In this document: positions 20,610-34,000 of the stretch, piece after piece
How positions within the stretch are numbered: the stretch's first letter is position 1
How the letters are laid out: the number at the start of each line of letters is the position of its first letter
NCBI GenBank assembly: GCA_014925825.1
Contig: JACGCK010000002.1
Coordinates: 372,001 to 436,000 of the forward strand
Reading direction: 5' to 3'
Length of the DNA stretch: 64,000 nt
Origin: Pholiota molesta
Taxonomy: Eukaryota; Basidiomycota; Agaricomycetes; Agaricales; Strophariaceae
The notes under the pieces: model-generated
Seen by the model: the letters and a program-made list of their open reading frames with translations, nothing else
What the model was told of the DNA's origin: nothing
The model's database searches: none
Program-made: the position numbers and the translations under genes

Positions 20610-23220
20610 ATGGGATCAGACCAACGGGGTCGCTCAACCAAGGATCGACGGCAAAATGCAAACACAGACTTAGACCCTATAGTAACTGGCGCCTCAAGTT
20701 CGTCCAGCACCTTCAGCAAGCTAGATATTGTACAGAAGGCATTTATGGCTCCATTTACCCACAAGAAGAATGAATCTACTCGTATACTCTCAGAGCGTAT
20801 GTGTGTCCTCTTCAAACGGTCTGGTAGCATGTAGCTGAACTTTGCAACTTTCAAGTTGCGCCTGTGATAATGACACCGCGTATGATGAACACTGCGGCCA
20901 CCGTTTCGTCACGGCCACGCGCTTCTATGGGTGGGAGCTCGTTCCAGAGGTCAAGGCTGGATTTCGCGACGCTGGGACGCGCGCCTTTGCGGTTGGGGCT
21001 TAGCTCGCGACGAATCACTTCGGGTGACCTCCAAATTTTCGAAGCGGCCGAGGAGTTACTCGAAGCGGAGGTTCCGGAACCCGAAGGTGTTGCTTCGAAT
21101 GTTAGTCTGCTACGTGGATTCAATGCGACGATACCAAGTGCCGAGCAGAGCAAGACGCGGAGAAGGCAGATGCGGAACGTCGAAACACCCCGTCTTGGGC
21201 TGAAAAAGCTGGGCATGAGCGCACGGGGTTTGTTGGCCGATGAGGAGGACCATGAAGGGCAGAGTGTTGCGAGCGAGGAAGATGTGGTGGTTGTTCGTCA
21301 TCCCAAGAAGAAGGGGAGAGAGAGTTTGAGCGTTGCCAAGAGGTTGGGAGTGGAGGAGCTTTCCCGACAAACGCAGGAAATCACGCGGGACAAGGAAAAT
21401 ATCCATGTCAAAAGGGTGAGTGCATCAGCATTGACTGACTGCATAGTTTCATGCTAATTCGGAATGCCTGGGAGTAGAGTTTAATTGGCAGCGAAATAGA
21501 GGAGATCACCCATAAAATCCAAGCTCTTGATGAAATTCGGGCGAAGCTGGAGCAAGATCTGCTCAAATTGCAAGAAGACGAGCTGGAACTCGATGATGAA
21601 CGTAAGCGAGGTTTGTCTTTTACTCAAAACTTTTTACTGAGTAATTGCATCAGTGGAAGGAGTGAAAGAAAGGATGAGATTTGAACAGGAGTCGAATCAG
21701 GCATCAACAAGCTCTAACACCATCCAGAATTTGCATCTTCCCCAAAGTTCACGTCGGCGGAAAGGTAGGTTATCAAACTTTCATAGTCAATACAGCTATA
21801 ACACTCTTGACAGGCCCCGCGTTCTTGCCCTCTGAGCATGATGAACTACCTCCTGGAGTGGCATTCATGGTACCGAATTTGCTTCTCTGTTCCCGAATTC
21901 TAATTGAGAAAATTTCTAGACTTTAGACAGTCATACGACTCCCATCACCGCTCTTGACTTTTCAGAACCCTATGGAACACTGGTCACCGCCTCTCAGGAG
22001 GATGCCCAACCGCGCGTCTGGGACCTTTTGACAGGGGAAGAAATCGGCAGACTGAGGGGCCACCTTGGCGCTGTACATTGTCTACAAGTTGAAGACCACG
22101 TTTGTTTGACTGGCGGTGCGGACGGCAATGTGCGGCTGTGGGATCTTAGGAGGGTAGAAGAGGACGATGGGTGGGAGGGCGAGATGGTCAGTCTGAGCGA
22201 CGTTGCTGAGGAAGATGAGGACGGCGAGGAGTCGACGAGCGGAAGTGGTATCAGATCAACTCATGGCGCCGTTCCGCCAAAAGATGGTCCTTGTGCCCGT
22301 CTTCTCGAAGGTCATACTCAAGCTGTAACTGCCCTCTATTTCGAAGACGAGTGTCTGGTGAGACGCACGAATTAATTTTTGTTATTTGCGTATTAACACA
22401 ACTTTGATCTAGGTAACTGGTGCTTCCGACAAGACTCTTCGGCAATGGGATCTGACAACCGGACAATGTGTCATGACCATGGATATCCTGTGGGCGATAT
22501 CCCATCCCGCCAATGGAAATATTACAAGTCCGATGGCTGGACAAACCTTCCCGGGAAGCTTCTCAGTGCAAACGCCTCCGTATGCTGACGGAACGCGCGA
22601 AGTATACGAGGACTTTGTTGGCGGGGTCCAATTCTGGGGTTACGGTTTGGTCAGCGGTAGCGGTGATGGCGCTGTTAGGATGTGGGATAGTAAGTCAGGT
22701 CAATTGGTACTCTTTCAGAGCATCTGTTGAATACGTCTGGCGCAGTGCGGACTGGGCAAGCACATAGGACGCTGCTGGGTCATACGGGTCCGGTAACGTG
22801 TCTCCAGTTCGATGAAATCCACATCGCGAGCGGAAGTCTCGATAAGACTTTGAAGGTTCGCATCCGTTTTAATTTTTGGGGTTCGCTGTTTCATCTATTT
22901 GGTATAGATCTGGGATCTTCGGACGGGCGGCATTTTCGAAACCATTCAGTTCGACCACGCCGTTACCTCGCTGCAATTCGATACTCGTAAAATCATTGCA
23001 GCGACAGGCGAAAATGGGGCTAAGGTGATGTCTTATTCTATCCTCTACCATTTATTTTCTAACATTTGCGGTTCATCCTTAGGTGTATAATCGAACGAGT
23101 GCCCAGATATCGACTCTACTAACTAATGGACATACGAAGCCTATGGAGAAGCTGCGATATATGGATCGCTATCTCGTTACGGGCGGACGTGATGCGCAAA
23201 TTAAAATATGGTCGCTCTAG
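20610..23220 (+). CDS. MDV1: Mitochondrial division protein MDV1/CAF4-like (coiled coil, WD40)
   Basis: Exons are 20610-20796, 20856-21415, 21478-21601, 21654-21764, 21814-21869, 21920-22357, 22413-22689, 22746-22855, 22908-23024 and 23083-23220, giving about 705 residues. The N-terminal half is helical and includes [16 protein letters not shown]; residues ~250-310 form a coiled coil ([20 protein letters not shown]). The C-terminal half is a WD40 propeller with repeats such as [54 protein letters not shown] and [12 protein letters not shown]. In yeast, Mdv1 binds Fis1 on the mitochondrial outer membrane and recruits the dynamin Dnm1 for fission. An acidic loop ([18 protein letters not shown]) is inserted in the propeller. 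The first intron acceptor is chosen at 20855; an alternative at 20834 would also keep the frame but give a 38-nt intron. Confidence 0.88.
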
Positions 23221-24100
23221 AAATATTGAAATGACAATCTAATTCGCTTTCGCAGTACGTACGTACATAACTATCCTCGCACAACTACATTTGCTACTCA
23301 ATCGTAATAGAAGTGCCGCACAATCTGAGATTCCTATACTTCAAAACCTGATGATACTCAGTGATCTATCTTGGTTGTGAGGTATTGAAATAGGTGTCCA
23401 TGTGCGATACTTGTGCCCATATAGGATTGCCAGTGCGTAGGCGGTGCCATCACTGCGATGAGCGCTGAGCGTTGAGCGCTGAATATTGAATATTGAGCGC
23501 TTGAGCGCCTAAGAGACCGCGTCTAAATGTAACTGACCGTGACTATCTTTATCTGGAAACCCACGTGATACTTACCTGTCGATCGCTTCCGTCATTTGAT
23601 TCCGTTCGTGCAACGTTCGTGTCGACGTGTGAACTTGTTAAAGTTTGAACTTTGAACTGACATGTGTGATCCTGACGGAGGAGCACGCTGCAAACAAAGG
23701 AATTACTCTGCAATAAGATCAAAGCAATAAGTAACTAGTTAGATTGAAATAATTATGAGAATAAAGATATCTATAGCAACGACGCGTTAGTCTCTATACA
23801 GTAATAGTGGCTAAAGAAAAAGAACGTTGTTCCCTGGGAGACAACGTGTTTTTGCCCAGGGGTGTAATCATAGATAGTCTGCTCCTGCGGTCTTGTGTCC
23901 CTCTCTTCCCTCCTTGCGTCTAGCATTCTCTGGTATATTGCTGAGCTCGAGTGTACGATACTGAAAGTTCCCGCCAACTCTCATCCCGTTTAGGATCAGG
24001 TCCGTTTCCTTTTTGGGTTAATCTGTTCATGGTTGAAAAGTTGGCTCGCGTCTGCAGGTCGTGCTCTCTCTTCATATACCCCTGTGGCCTTTGGCCCAGC
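23221..24100. other. Intergenic, with a short AGCGC-rich repeat
   Basis: 880-bp gap between MDV1 and the large membrane protein. At 23461-23510 there is a cluster of partly palindromic GAGCGC/AGCGCT units and a doubled TGAATAT. A CACGTG E-box is at about 23570. No gene was seen. The true start of the downstream gene could lie a little upstream of 24101. Confidence 0.5.
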
Positions 24101-27100
24101 ATGCTCTCTAATGCCCCGCTACGCCAGCTATTCCAGCTACGACCCCGCCACGATCTCAACAATGTCCCTCCAAGCTCAACTTGTACAACCTGGCCACCTG
24201 CAGCCCCTGCTTCTTCTACTGCTCCGTCTTCTACGATACCCCAAAGTATACCAACAACACCCACACCCTCCTCGCAGACATCTTTATCAGACTCTACACA
24301 ATCCTCTCCCATATCAATGTCCTCTACAAGTGGGACCACTCCCTTCGTTTTCACAAGTACCTTCCCAGTTACAACTATTGCACAAGGCAGCACCTTTTTT
24401 ACGTCTTTTGGCGAAACCATCATTACTCTGAACCCAACACCCTCTTCTGTATCCTCGACCTCAACGTTCTCTTCTCCTACATCCACACTCTCTTCCGCTA
24501 CTTCCACTGGCTCTTTTGCTTTCAGTACCAGCGGTCTCACAGCATCGGCACCAAGACCCATCTGTCCTGGCGGAGGTCTAGACTCTGCAGCTGCTGGTAT
24601 TCTTGCTGTTGTTATCGTCCCCAGTGTCATTGGCTTGATCCTATGGGTCAGTAATTCATATTCCATGCTTGTGCCTCGTATGCTGATTTATTCTACTAGA
24701 TTTTATTTGCCATCCTACGGCCTCGGTTTCGTCAAGTCTACGCGTTGCGGGAGTGGTTCGTTCAACCAGAGTATGTCTCGATTTATACCTCTATTTGAAT
24801 TACGTGTTAACATTCGGTGATGGACAGTCTTCGACCGAAACCCCTCGGATCGTCTTTTTTTGCTTTCCTCTCCCCAAAAGTTCCCCTTGTACCGCCCGTC
24901 CCATCAGACGTGTCGGATGCCGGTCGATCGTCTGTTCAAGATGCTAAACTTTTCCCTTCAGACGAAGAGCTCAGCCAACGCGCTTTATGGATCGCTTTAC
25001 TCCTCGCACTTGGCTGGTCTGTCATTGCCCTGGGAGCAGCGTTGCCACTATATACCGTCAACACACCATGCAATGCGGACTATTCAACATCCTCAGTCTT
25101 TGGAGGCGGCTATTCTACACTTACGGACCTCAGTGTGCTTCGACTTCTGAGATTTATCGAAAATAATGGCACGATTGCTAGCGACGCGTCTATTCTCCAA
25201 CGCAGATCTCTAGCATCCATCCCTGGTTCGCTTCGCCTCCGTGTGCGTGTCATAGTGTTAGCAGCATTGGTCGTCCTCATTGGAGTTCTTCCTGCACTGT
25301 GGAAAATTCTTCGGGAATTCAGTCGCGTTGCTGCCTATCGACAGCGGTGGTTAGCAATCAAATGCGAAGGCAAAGATATGGCATGGCTCAGCGCAAAAAA
25401 GGCTCCCGGTTACGCAACATGGGGTGAAAAGCAACTGAAAGACCATCTGGTAAAGATTGGCTTGAGCTCCACACTTGGAGATGCAGCGAAACAGAACGGT
25501 GGTGGTGCTCGCCCTCGAAACGGAGAAAAAAACACTCGCCGTAGGGAAGAAGAACAACCGCTCAATTCACCGGAAGAATCCAACGTAGAAGTCGATGTTC
25601 AAAGTCTTTTCTCGATTGGGTAAGTTTTTTTTCTGGTTTCATGTGAGGTCAAAGGTTAACCTTCTGTATCAGAGATACACACAAAGTCGCTTTGCTCATA
25701 GATGAAAGAGATGAAATCCTAGAAAATCTAGAAATGGCAGAAACAAAATACATCAGCTCGTTCCGCGTTACAACTCCAGATCCCTCTATCCTTGATTTCG
25801 TTCCACCACCTCCTGCCGATCCCAGCAGACCATACATCAGTCGTCCTATCCCTCTCGCTCCTCAACAGCGCCGAGCAAGACCACGCCGTCAAATGAACAG
25901 GGCACATGCTTCATCGTCACTTGCCCCAACATCTTTTGTTGCCCCCTCTTCATATTACAAACTTCGCGGGGTGCAAGGCGTTAGCGGAGGCAGATTCGCC
26001 GAGGTCGATCGACATCAAAGCTTTGCAGATTCTATCAATTCACGTGTCATTGGAAGTAGATTTATGGAAGTCAATAGGAACTCTGTTGCGTATGGTCGAT
26101 TGCCTCTCGGGACAAATGTCGCTGTCGAACAATCTGGCGAATTGGGCCCAATTCCAGGGCATGGAAGCTGGTTACCACCTATTCCCGACCCACGACTTTT
26201 TGGACCCAACTATGGCCTAACCTCCTACGAAGATATGGAAGTGGACGAGCATGGAGTCGTGCGCACCATTCATGAACGCGAAGAAGCGGAGCAATGGGTG
26301 GATCTTTCGCAAGACGAAGAACATCTAAGTGATTTTAATGGAATTCCTCCGGAACAAGCTGGCCCCTCCTCTTTTTTGCGTCGGCCACGACTGCCGAAGA
26401 CGGACACCACCCCACCTTCTACTCGACGAGAAACCTTTCCGCGGCGAGAAACAACATATAACGCTGATCCTGAGTCTGTTCCTCCGCCGCATCTCCGTCT
26501 TCAACCATCGCAACCATTTGTCCGCCCGCTTGACGGACTAGGCTTCGCAGATCTTGGGCACGTATACACCGAGATCACCCAATGGCGATCAAGACTGAAG
26601 ATCATCAATGCGGAGATTGCTGAAGCCCAGAATCAGAGCTACAATGATATCGCAAGCGGCACGAAGATCAATGGCTGGCTTATGGTCGGCCGTGGGTTGA
26701 GATTTATTCCTGGTGCACAAATGATTGAAGGAAGAGCGAAAGAAGACATAAGATGGGACGTCCTTCAAAATGAGAGAGACTGGCTGGATACATTGGTGAT
26801 GTGGGCTGTGATTATCGCTATTGTAATAACCTTGGCTGCTACTCGTAAGTCAATACTCGTTTCATGAGATTCTATGAAACCTAACCACTTGCTTTGCATC
26901 AAGTCACTGCCGCAGTTGGCCTGAGCCTAGCTCCTGCCCCCGATTTTGCTCATTTGTTGCCTTTCCTGCAACCTCTAGTGACGGCCGAACCAATTGCAGC
27001 GGGACTCGCGACCATTTTCGCACCTGCCGTTGCCGCAACAATCTTTGTGGTATTGGGTATTACCGCCATTCACTGTAAGTCTTCAGGCCCTTTTACCCCG

Positions 27101-28531
27101 TCAAAAAGTGTGTGTGCTAATTTTTTCATACTTCATAGGGGTCGTCACCGTCCATGGCTCGGTTTCAATTTCTGGGAATCAGCTTCTCATATTCAAAGTC
27201 ACCTTCTTTGTATTAACTGCCGTCGGCGCTGTTTGGCTTGTGGCTATCGGTGCCGTTTTATTCTCCGCGCAGGCCATTAGCACCAACACTAAACCGACTA
27301 TATCTCTCGCTAACGGCGCTGTTTATATGAGCATTCTTGCACTTGCACTCATTATTAATGTCGCTATCATATTCCCAGCATGTCTCCTTTTGCAACCTAT
27401 ACGACTATGGCACGTCATTCGTGCCGAGAAGCAAGCCGTTACTCCGCGACAACGTTTCCGAGGTGTGTTTTCTCATTTCACCTAGTATCGTGGTAAGGCA
27501 TCTGACAATGCAAGCATAGCGGTATATCCTAGGACGTATGATCCTGCGTATGCAGTAGGCGCATGTGTGCTTGCTATTGTTTTTGCCTCCACCTTTGCTC
27601 TCCTTTTCCCGTTAATCGCTCCCGCGGTTGTTCTCTTGTTACTCCTTACATTGGTTGGTACGTGGCCCTTGATGCATTAAGTTTAATGCATTTGATACTT
27701 ATCTACACATTCTGGATAGCTCATCGCTTCCTGGTCGGCTATGTTTATGCTCGGACACACTCACAGACAGGTGGCTTATTACACATGTGGCTTCTGCGAC
27801 GGTTTGGCACGCTATTGTCATTGCAGCCTATATTGCTTGGTCTCATTTGCCTTGCGCTTCATTTCTGGGAAGAAGCTGGTGTGCTGATTGGTACAGGCTT
27901 CTTCGTAATTGCGTTCGTGGAGATCTACACGAGCTGGAAGACAAGCCTCCCTGGACGTAATTCGCTCAGTCCCATCACCCAAAATTCGCTGGACACATTT
28001 GCGAGTGGTGCGGATACGTATCTTAACGAAGCGGACTCCGTCAATGGAAGCAATCCTACCGGAACTCGCGCTCGTGGGTCGATGGCCTCTGTACTGGAAA
28101 TGATGAGCGTCACATTAGCCGTCATGCCCTCTTCTTCGAACCATAAGGGCGCTGTTCCTCTTCGTAAGATAATCTTTCGATAGATATTACTTTAAAGGCA
28201 TTGACTATTTTTCCGCCACGCAGAAACGGAAACCCTGGACGACCTTATCGCTACAGAAAGAGCAGCACGAACACATCCCGACGCACCGCCGCGTTTGCCA
28301 CCTCTCCCATTTACCGACCATGCGGAAGATATGGCTGGGATCATGTACGCACCAGAGTTGATTGCCCCAAATCCAATCATTTGGCTGCCAAATGATTCTG
28401 CGGGCGTGGCACGCTCTGAGGCTGTTGATCTGCAGAAGTACCACGATTTGCAGGTGACGCTGGACGTGCGCGCCAAAGAAGACGTGATGCCCCGCCGAAC
28501 GTCGTCATCATCACGACGACAGTCAAGATAA
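24101..28531 (+). CDS. CSC1/OSCA-like (DUF221 family) multi-pass membrane protein
   Basis: Exons are 24101-24646, 24700-24770, 24828-25619, 25673-26844, 26904-27074, 27139-27462, 27520-27657, 27720-28163 and 28224-28531, giving about 1321 residues. A Ser/Thr/Pro-rich N-terminal stretch (probably lumenal or extracellular, ~170 residues) leads to TM1 (GILAVVIVPSVIGLILWILF), then TM segments at ALWIALLLALGWSVIALGAA and VRVIVLAALVVLIGVLPALW. A hydrophilic loop of about 530 residues contains VALLIDERDEILENLEMAE and GWLMVGRGLRFIPGAQMIEG, and about seven further TM helices follow, including RAVYPRTYDPAYAVGACVL and AHRFLVGYVYARTHSQTGG. The layout matches the calcium-permeable, osmosensitive CSC1/OSCA channel group, but the match is by architecture. 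The start is uncertain: ATG 24101 is the first in-frame ATG giving a clean N-terminus, and an ATG at 24030 is also in frame. Confidence 0.65.
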
Positions 28532-29151
28532 AATTAATCCCCGAACATTCTTGACGTGGACGATTCTGTTGTTTAGATAATCTATTTTCATTCTCTCTAC
28601 CAGGGATTTTGGTATGTACGGTGTACCTTAGCATGGATGGTAATGGCAGTTGGTCGAGGAATCCTCCGGAGATCTAGGCAGTTCTGGGCCTTGTGCCCGT
28701 AAAATTTGGTCTAAAGCGATCTTAGTGACGTCACAGAAATACAGCGGAACGGAACCAGGGATCGATCAATTGTGTCGATGAATCCCTGGCCCTGGGTTGG
28801 GGGAGGGGGGGGGGGCTCCCGAAGGTTCCAAAATTATCAAAGTACCTGTGTAGGATTCAGTCGCCTCGAGTACGCACTGAAACTCAGTGCCCTTGTTCTT
28901 CCATTCGTGCAAAATAATCAAATTAATACATACCTCCCCTCCTTGCGAGGCGGCTTATACGAACTGTTGTTGATCGCCTAGATGTTGCAGTGAGGACTTT
29001 GAAAGGTAATGTGATCTTGACCCAAATGTATATAAAAGTCAATAATACCCATTTAACTTTTCCCTCGCATTCCAAAGTTTATACACGTTATCCAACTTCA
29101 TTTCCCGAAATCAGCATTTCTCCAAACAAATCACTGTCGCATATCCAGGCA
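28532..29151. other. Intergenic with CRE-like palindrome and G-run
   Basis: No gene was seen. A perfect TGACGTCA (bZIP/CRE site) lies at 28726-28733, and a G-rich tract at 28799-28815 includes 11 consecutive G. A TATATAAAAG box is near 29030, about 120 bp upstream of the small ORF at 29152. The next gap (29401-31073) contains a second TGACGTCA at 30589-30596. Confidence 0.45.
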
Positions 29152-29400
29152 ATGTCCAACCCACCCTCGCAACCTGATGACGGGGTATTAGAGTCTCTCG
29201 CTCAATACAGCCGCTCTTTGCACAATTATACACTGGCCCTCTGGACGGAATCCAGGCGGAGAGTAGAAGCAAGCACATCATCTCCACGAACTGCTGGTCC
29301 CAACCCAAGTGCGAAGCCAGAAGACGACACTGGGAGGGCGGAATCCAATACGGCGCAGCCAAAGACCCAGCCGACATCGTCGTCCGACACCGACAAATAG
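29152..29400 (+). CDS. Possible small acidic/disordered protein (82 aa)
   Basis: A single-exon open frame beginning MSNPPSQPDDGVLESLAQYS, with a short amphipathic helix (LAQYSRSLHNYTLALWTESR) followed by a Ser/Pro/Thr/Asp-rich disordered tail. A TATA-like box lies about 120 bp upstream. I recognise no family. The composition and compact start-to-stop frame make it a plausible small gene, but chance is not excluded. Confidence 0.4.
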   Translation: MSNPPSQPDDGVLESLAQYSRSLHNYTLALWTESRRRVEASTSSPRTAGPNPSAKPEDDTGRAESNTAQPKTQPTSSSDTDK

Positions 29401-31073
29401 ATGTAGCTCCCCCTTTTCGACAATCCTCTTTGTCAAGAATACATCTCTGATGTCGCCGACATTGCCTCCCCATTACTCTTGGTTGGTCCCGAATTACGAC
29501 CACACACCGCGTCACTGGCTTATTGGGACATATCTTTTTAGCCTCACAGCTACTTTAAATGACCACGCTCATGACCACGCCCATCTCCACGCCAAAGACC
29601 ATCTAACACGATAAAACCTAGCGATCGCCCGGAGCTGCAGGTTTAGCGCTAGTATATCTACCATTATACCTTTTCCGCACATGCGAGCGGATGTATCTAT
29701 AAACATGCATTTGCTGCGAATTATTTTCATGGAAGGACTCCTTTTGTTTCGTATTTCATGACACTCACTATGGACTGTGCCTTGTAAATACTCAACTTTT
29801 CCGACAGCATCGTTTGTCAATTAACCCATGCCGTTTGCTGTTCGGTAAGATATTGTGCGCTTTGGGACTCTTGCGTCTATAGAGGCGTCAATTTGGAAGA
29901 ATATGATGAGTTTGAAATTTTCGCCCTTTTCTCATCTATGCTAAATATAAGCTTTTAATCTACTGAAGTGTATAGAAAGATGGTATTTCTAGAGGGACAT
30001 ACATCTGTATGAAATATCGGACGAAGTGTCAGATTGACTTTGGGTGGGTTTCGTCTTATCGGGACCGTGGATGTTGCTGGCACTGCTGTTGTCTCTCATA
30101 CAAACCAAACACCCGGAAATTGGTGGAGGGTGGCACGCAAGAACGATCGAACAAGGGCACAATGGCCGCAAGCATATGGGGTCAACTTGGAGCGCTCACA
30201 GGCTGCTAGTGAGACGCGTTGGGCGCCCACTTTTTAGGCTTTAAACATCACACCCATCGTGAGATCCAGGAAATCTTCATGATACCCCCACACACCGCCA
30301 TAAATCTCTGTCAATAAATTATGATGACGACACAACGCTAAATGAAGCAAAAATACCGAGTGGCGCGGAATGGGCTGCCCAAAAATATAGAGGGAAAATC
30401 CTGCAGAAGAGAATTATTCTTGGCTCTCTCCCTTGTAGATAACCGTTTCCGCTATGCGCTGAGCGGCAATATTCTTTGCTTTTCGAAAAAATATCTCCTG
30501 CACCACTCCCCCGCAGCTCCGAAAGTTGCCAAGACACAAGACGTCAGAGATCCCAATTGGGTGGTCGATGATCAGTATGTGAGAATCATGACGTCATATG
30601 ACTGTATGTACAAGACCAAGCAACAGCAAACACAGTATAACTGCTTGTATTTCAATGCGCTCTGCTTTTTTCCTACCGTCGTCCTCTGACCCAGCAAATT
30701 GATTTCCGTGATTTTCTCACCAGATGCCACGCAGAATAGCTTGCGCCGCACAACAAGCGCCACAAGGATTGTCCTTTGGGAGTCGGTTGAGAAACAGAGG
30801 AGTACAGTGAGCCTACCGATGTGCTCATGCTTTCAAGTAGCTATGTCTAATACTCTCTAGTATTCAAAAGTAGTTTTGAGTTACTACTTAGCGAATGCAT
30901 GTGGTCTATTTATAATTCTCGCCAGTAGCCTCACAATTCGACGTGAGCCTGTTACCTCATGGGTCACGTAGGATTCTTTTGAATATTAGCGAGAGATACT
31001 ATGCACACGTTCGTTATTACACTCTCATATAAGGGCAAAAGTGGAACGCAGAACTCTCAGGCATCGACCGATT
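29401..31073. other. Intergenic, no gene seen
   Basis: This 1.7-kb stretch has short frames in all directions but no motif or splice-supported model. The plus strand near 29560-29600 has a short CCACGC-type repeat (would read HDHAHDHAHLHA). A TGACGTCA palindrome is at 30589-30596. The region upstream of 31074 includes TCATATAAGG near 31026, a possible TATA box for the following gene. Confidence 0.4.
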
Positions 31074-34000
31074 ATGCGTCTAGCTCAGCTCCTTTCCCTC
31101 GTAGCGGTTGCGGGAGTGGTCTCAGCATCCACACAGCTCATACAACCTTCAACCTTCACCGTTCCCGGCCCCTTTCCAACTTCCGTCTTTTCGAAGTATT
31201 TCAACTCACCCAAAGCGACTTCTGCCCAGCCTCAACCTGTCGTTTCGGATCCTGTCCTTGTTGCGTATCTTCTTTTCCCTTTGTCTTTGCTACAAGTTTT
31301 TCATGATTCTGCTATGTAGCATGAAATATTCCCTCTTGCTTTAACGGACCCCAATAACATTCCGATTAATGGCACCGCCGATCCACATCCCTTGCCCCCT
31401 GCAGCTTCGTCTTCGCAGCTTTTCAGCAATGCTCTCACTCAGCTGCATTCTATTGCCTCGAGCCCAGTCTTCGCAAATGATACATGTGGACGATGCCAGG
31501 CTATTCTTGGAATTGCAAAGTTTGTATCGTTGGCTACTCCTTCCAACGGACCTGCTTTCTTTACCCAGTTTTGCAACGCTTTTAAGCTGGCCAGTAATTG
31601 CACTGTTACGTATGGCCAGTTTAGCGGAATCGGTTCTGTTATCACCCAAGTAGTTGCCAATGCAGACACAGGGGGATATGACGGCCAGGTATTGACATCA
31701 CTTTCTCGAGGTAGAGTAGGTGCTGATTGGAATAATTCATCAATCCAAGGCCTTGTGTCAGAATTTCTTCAACATGTGTCCAGCGCCTCCCACTGTCCCA
31801 TTGAACCTTACAGGCTGGTTTGCTAAGCCGAAGCCTTCGCCTCTTCCACTCGAAAGAAACCAAGCGGCGAAAGACTCAAAGTTCTCCATCTCTCCGATTT
31901 TCATTTAGACCCAAGTATGCGTCTACTACTTTCGCGTCTCAATATCATACATTCGCTCATTTGTCTTCATCAACAGGATTCGCCACGGGTGCTGAAGCTA
32001 ACTGCACCTCTGGTTTATGTTGCAGAGCCAATAACCACAATTCCCTGAGCCCAAATCAAGTCATGATGCCCGCCCCACGTTATGGCTGGTATAATTGGTA
32101 AATATTACGCCATTCTCTTTCGAATTTGACGTTCTAATCCGAACTTGTATTATAGTGATAGTCCTCTGAATCTTGCTCTAGCTGCCCTTCAAGCAGTTCC
32201 AGAGCTTACTGGAACAAAAAAGACTGGCTTCGCTTTTACAGTGTACACTGGCGATCTGGTCGCACACGATCCGGAAAACCAACTTTCGAGGTATGTAAAG
32301 CAAAATTCTGGAACGTCTACGGCCCATAACCATTGCCACAGAGAATTCGTTGAATATACAGAGGTATGTTCATTTGCATTTCTGCAGTATATCGACTGTG
32401 GTATTAACTCATTAAAGGCTATCGTCTATGATCTTTTCAATAGGTTGCTTGGTAGTGGCCCTGTTTATGCCGCTCTTGGAAATCACGACAGCTACAACCA
32501 GTCTGTCTGCTCATTATATGTGGCTTTTATTATTTATGAAGAAGGTACACAGGGCCCAGGATGCGCCACACTCCATTGGAGGGGCACTCGCTGATCAATT
32601 TAGCTGGTACGCGGCTACAATCGCATGCACGGGGCATGGCACTGATATTACTCCCGTTAGGAACTATGACCATGTCGCTGGACTTTGGGCACAAAAGGGC
32701 TGGATTCCACAATCAGCAGTCGCTTTGGCGCGTGCCCATTATGCAGCTTATATGGTCAGACGTGTAGATGGTCTTCGGATAATTACCTTGAATACGGATT
32801 TATGTACGTGTTTTTTTCAATCGTTCGTCTGACTTGTCCCATCATCTAATTAGGGTATCGGTACGTATTCATCTTCATACTTATTATTGAAGCTATATGT
32901 GAAAACCCCTTCGGGGTCTTACCAGTTCGAACTACTTCAATTATATCACATGACGAACCCTGATACATCCGGGATGTTACGTTTCTTGACTGATGAACTG
33001 CAGGATGCGGAAGATACAGGTGATCGGGGTTAGTTGGCTTCGTCATTTCTTCGTCATTTAATGCGTCATATTTAATATTGACTTTACCTGCGTTATTACA
33101 GTTTGGATCATAGGACATGTACTATCTGGTTGGGATGGCACGAACCCGTGAGAAACCCCACCAATCTTTGTGCGCTTTTTCGATAAATTTACTTTGAGTG
33201 CCTTATGGTTACTGACAAGAGGACCTTGTCTCTCCTAGTTTATCAAATGTATCCACTCCTCCTCTTTCGGTCTTCGATGTGAAGCTGGGATCATTGAACT
33301 GACTATTCGTTCACAGTGTAGACCGGTTTTCGCCTCATGTAATCGCAAGTCAGTGTTTCAGTGTTTCAGTCTTTTAGGATATAACTTTGCTAACTCGAAC
33401 GCGACAGACATTTTCTTTGGACAGTGAGAGATGTCCTTTACATCTATTACAGAAAGGGCCTCATTAACATGGTACTATAGCACTCATGAAGACCAATTAA
33501 GTGTATGTATCACCATTGTTAGTTTGCTGCTGATATTGAAACTGTTGCATTTGGGTTAGATTTTCTACTCTAACAATGGAACTGTGATGTCCGCAGAGAC
33601 TGCGGGGACCGTTTCATGGGTACGCCTCCCTTCATTTTTAGTTGTCGATGCACCATCCAAGTATTCTAAAATGCAATCATGAATAGATGGGACCATCGGT
33701 GACACCCTTGAACAACCTCAACTCGGGTTTCCGCGTGTATGAAGTAGATTCCGCAGTAAGTAGTATTTTCGTCCATCTCACATTTTTAATCTATCCATTT
33801 CGACACCTTTTATAACATTTGCAGACCTTTGACATCCTGGATGCTCACACGTGCGTTTGATTGTCTTCATCAAGAGATCGTCGCAAACTTACGGTACTTT
33901 CTCATAGATGGAAAGCCGACGTCAACTCGTTCCCTAGTCTGGATTCGCAAACTGCATTTGGACCCACATATACGTATGAGTACAATACACGACAGACCTA

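Noticed and set aside
23920..24666. A 248-codon minus-strand frame opposite the CSC1-like N-terminus
   Set aside because: Antisense of Ser/Thr codons gives Glu/Val/Gly-rich sequence; the plus strand joins in frame to TM1.
29309..29614. Plus-strand frame ending in a His/Ala/Asp repeat (HDHAHDHAH)
   Set aside because: It overlaps the better small ORF at 29152-29400 in another frame, has no conserved motif, and the repeat is only about 30 bp of CCACGC-like sequence.
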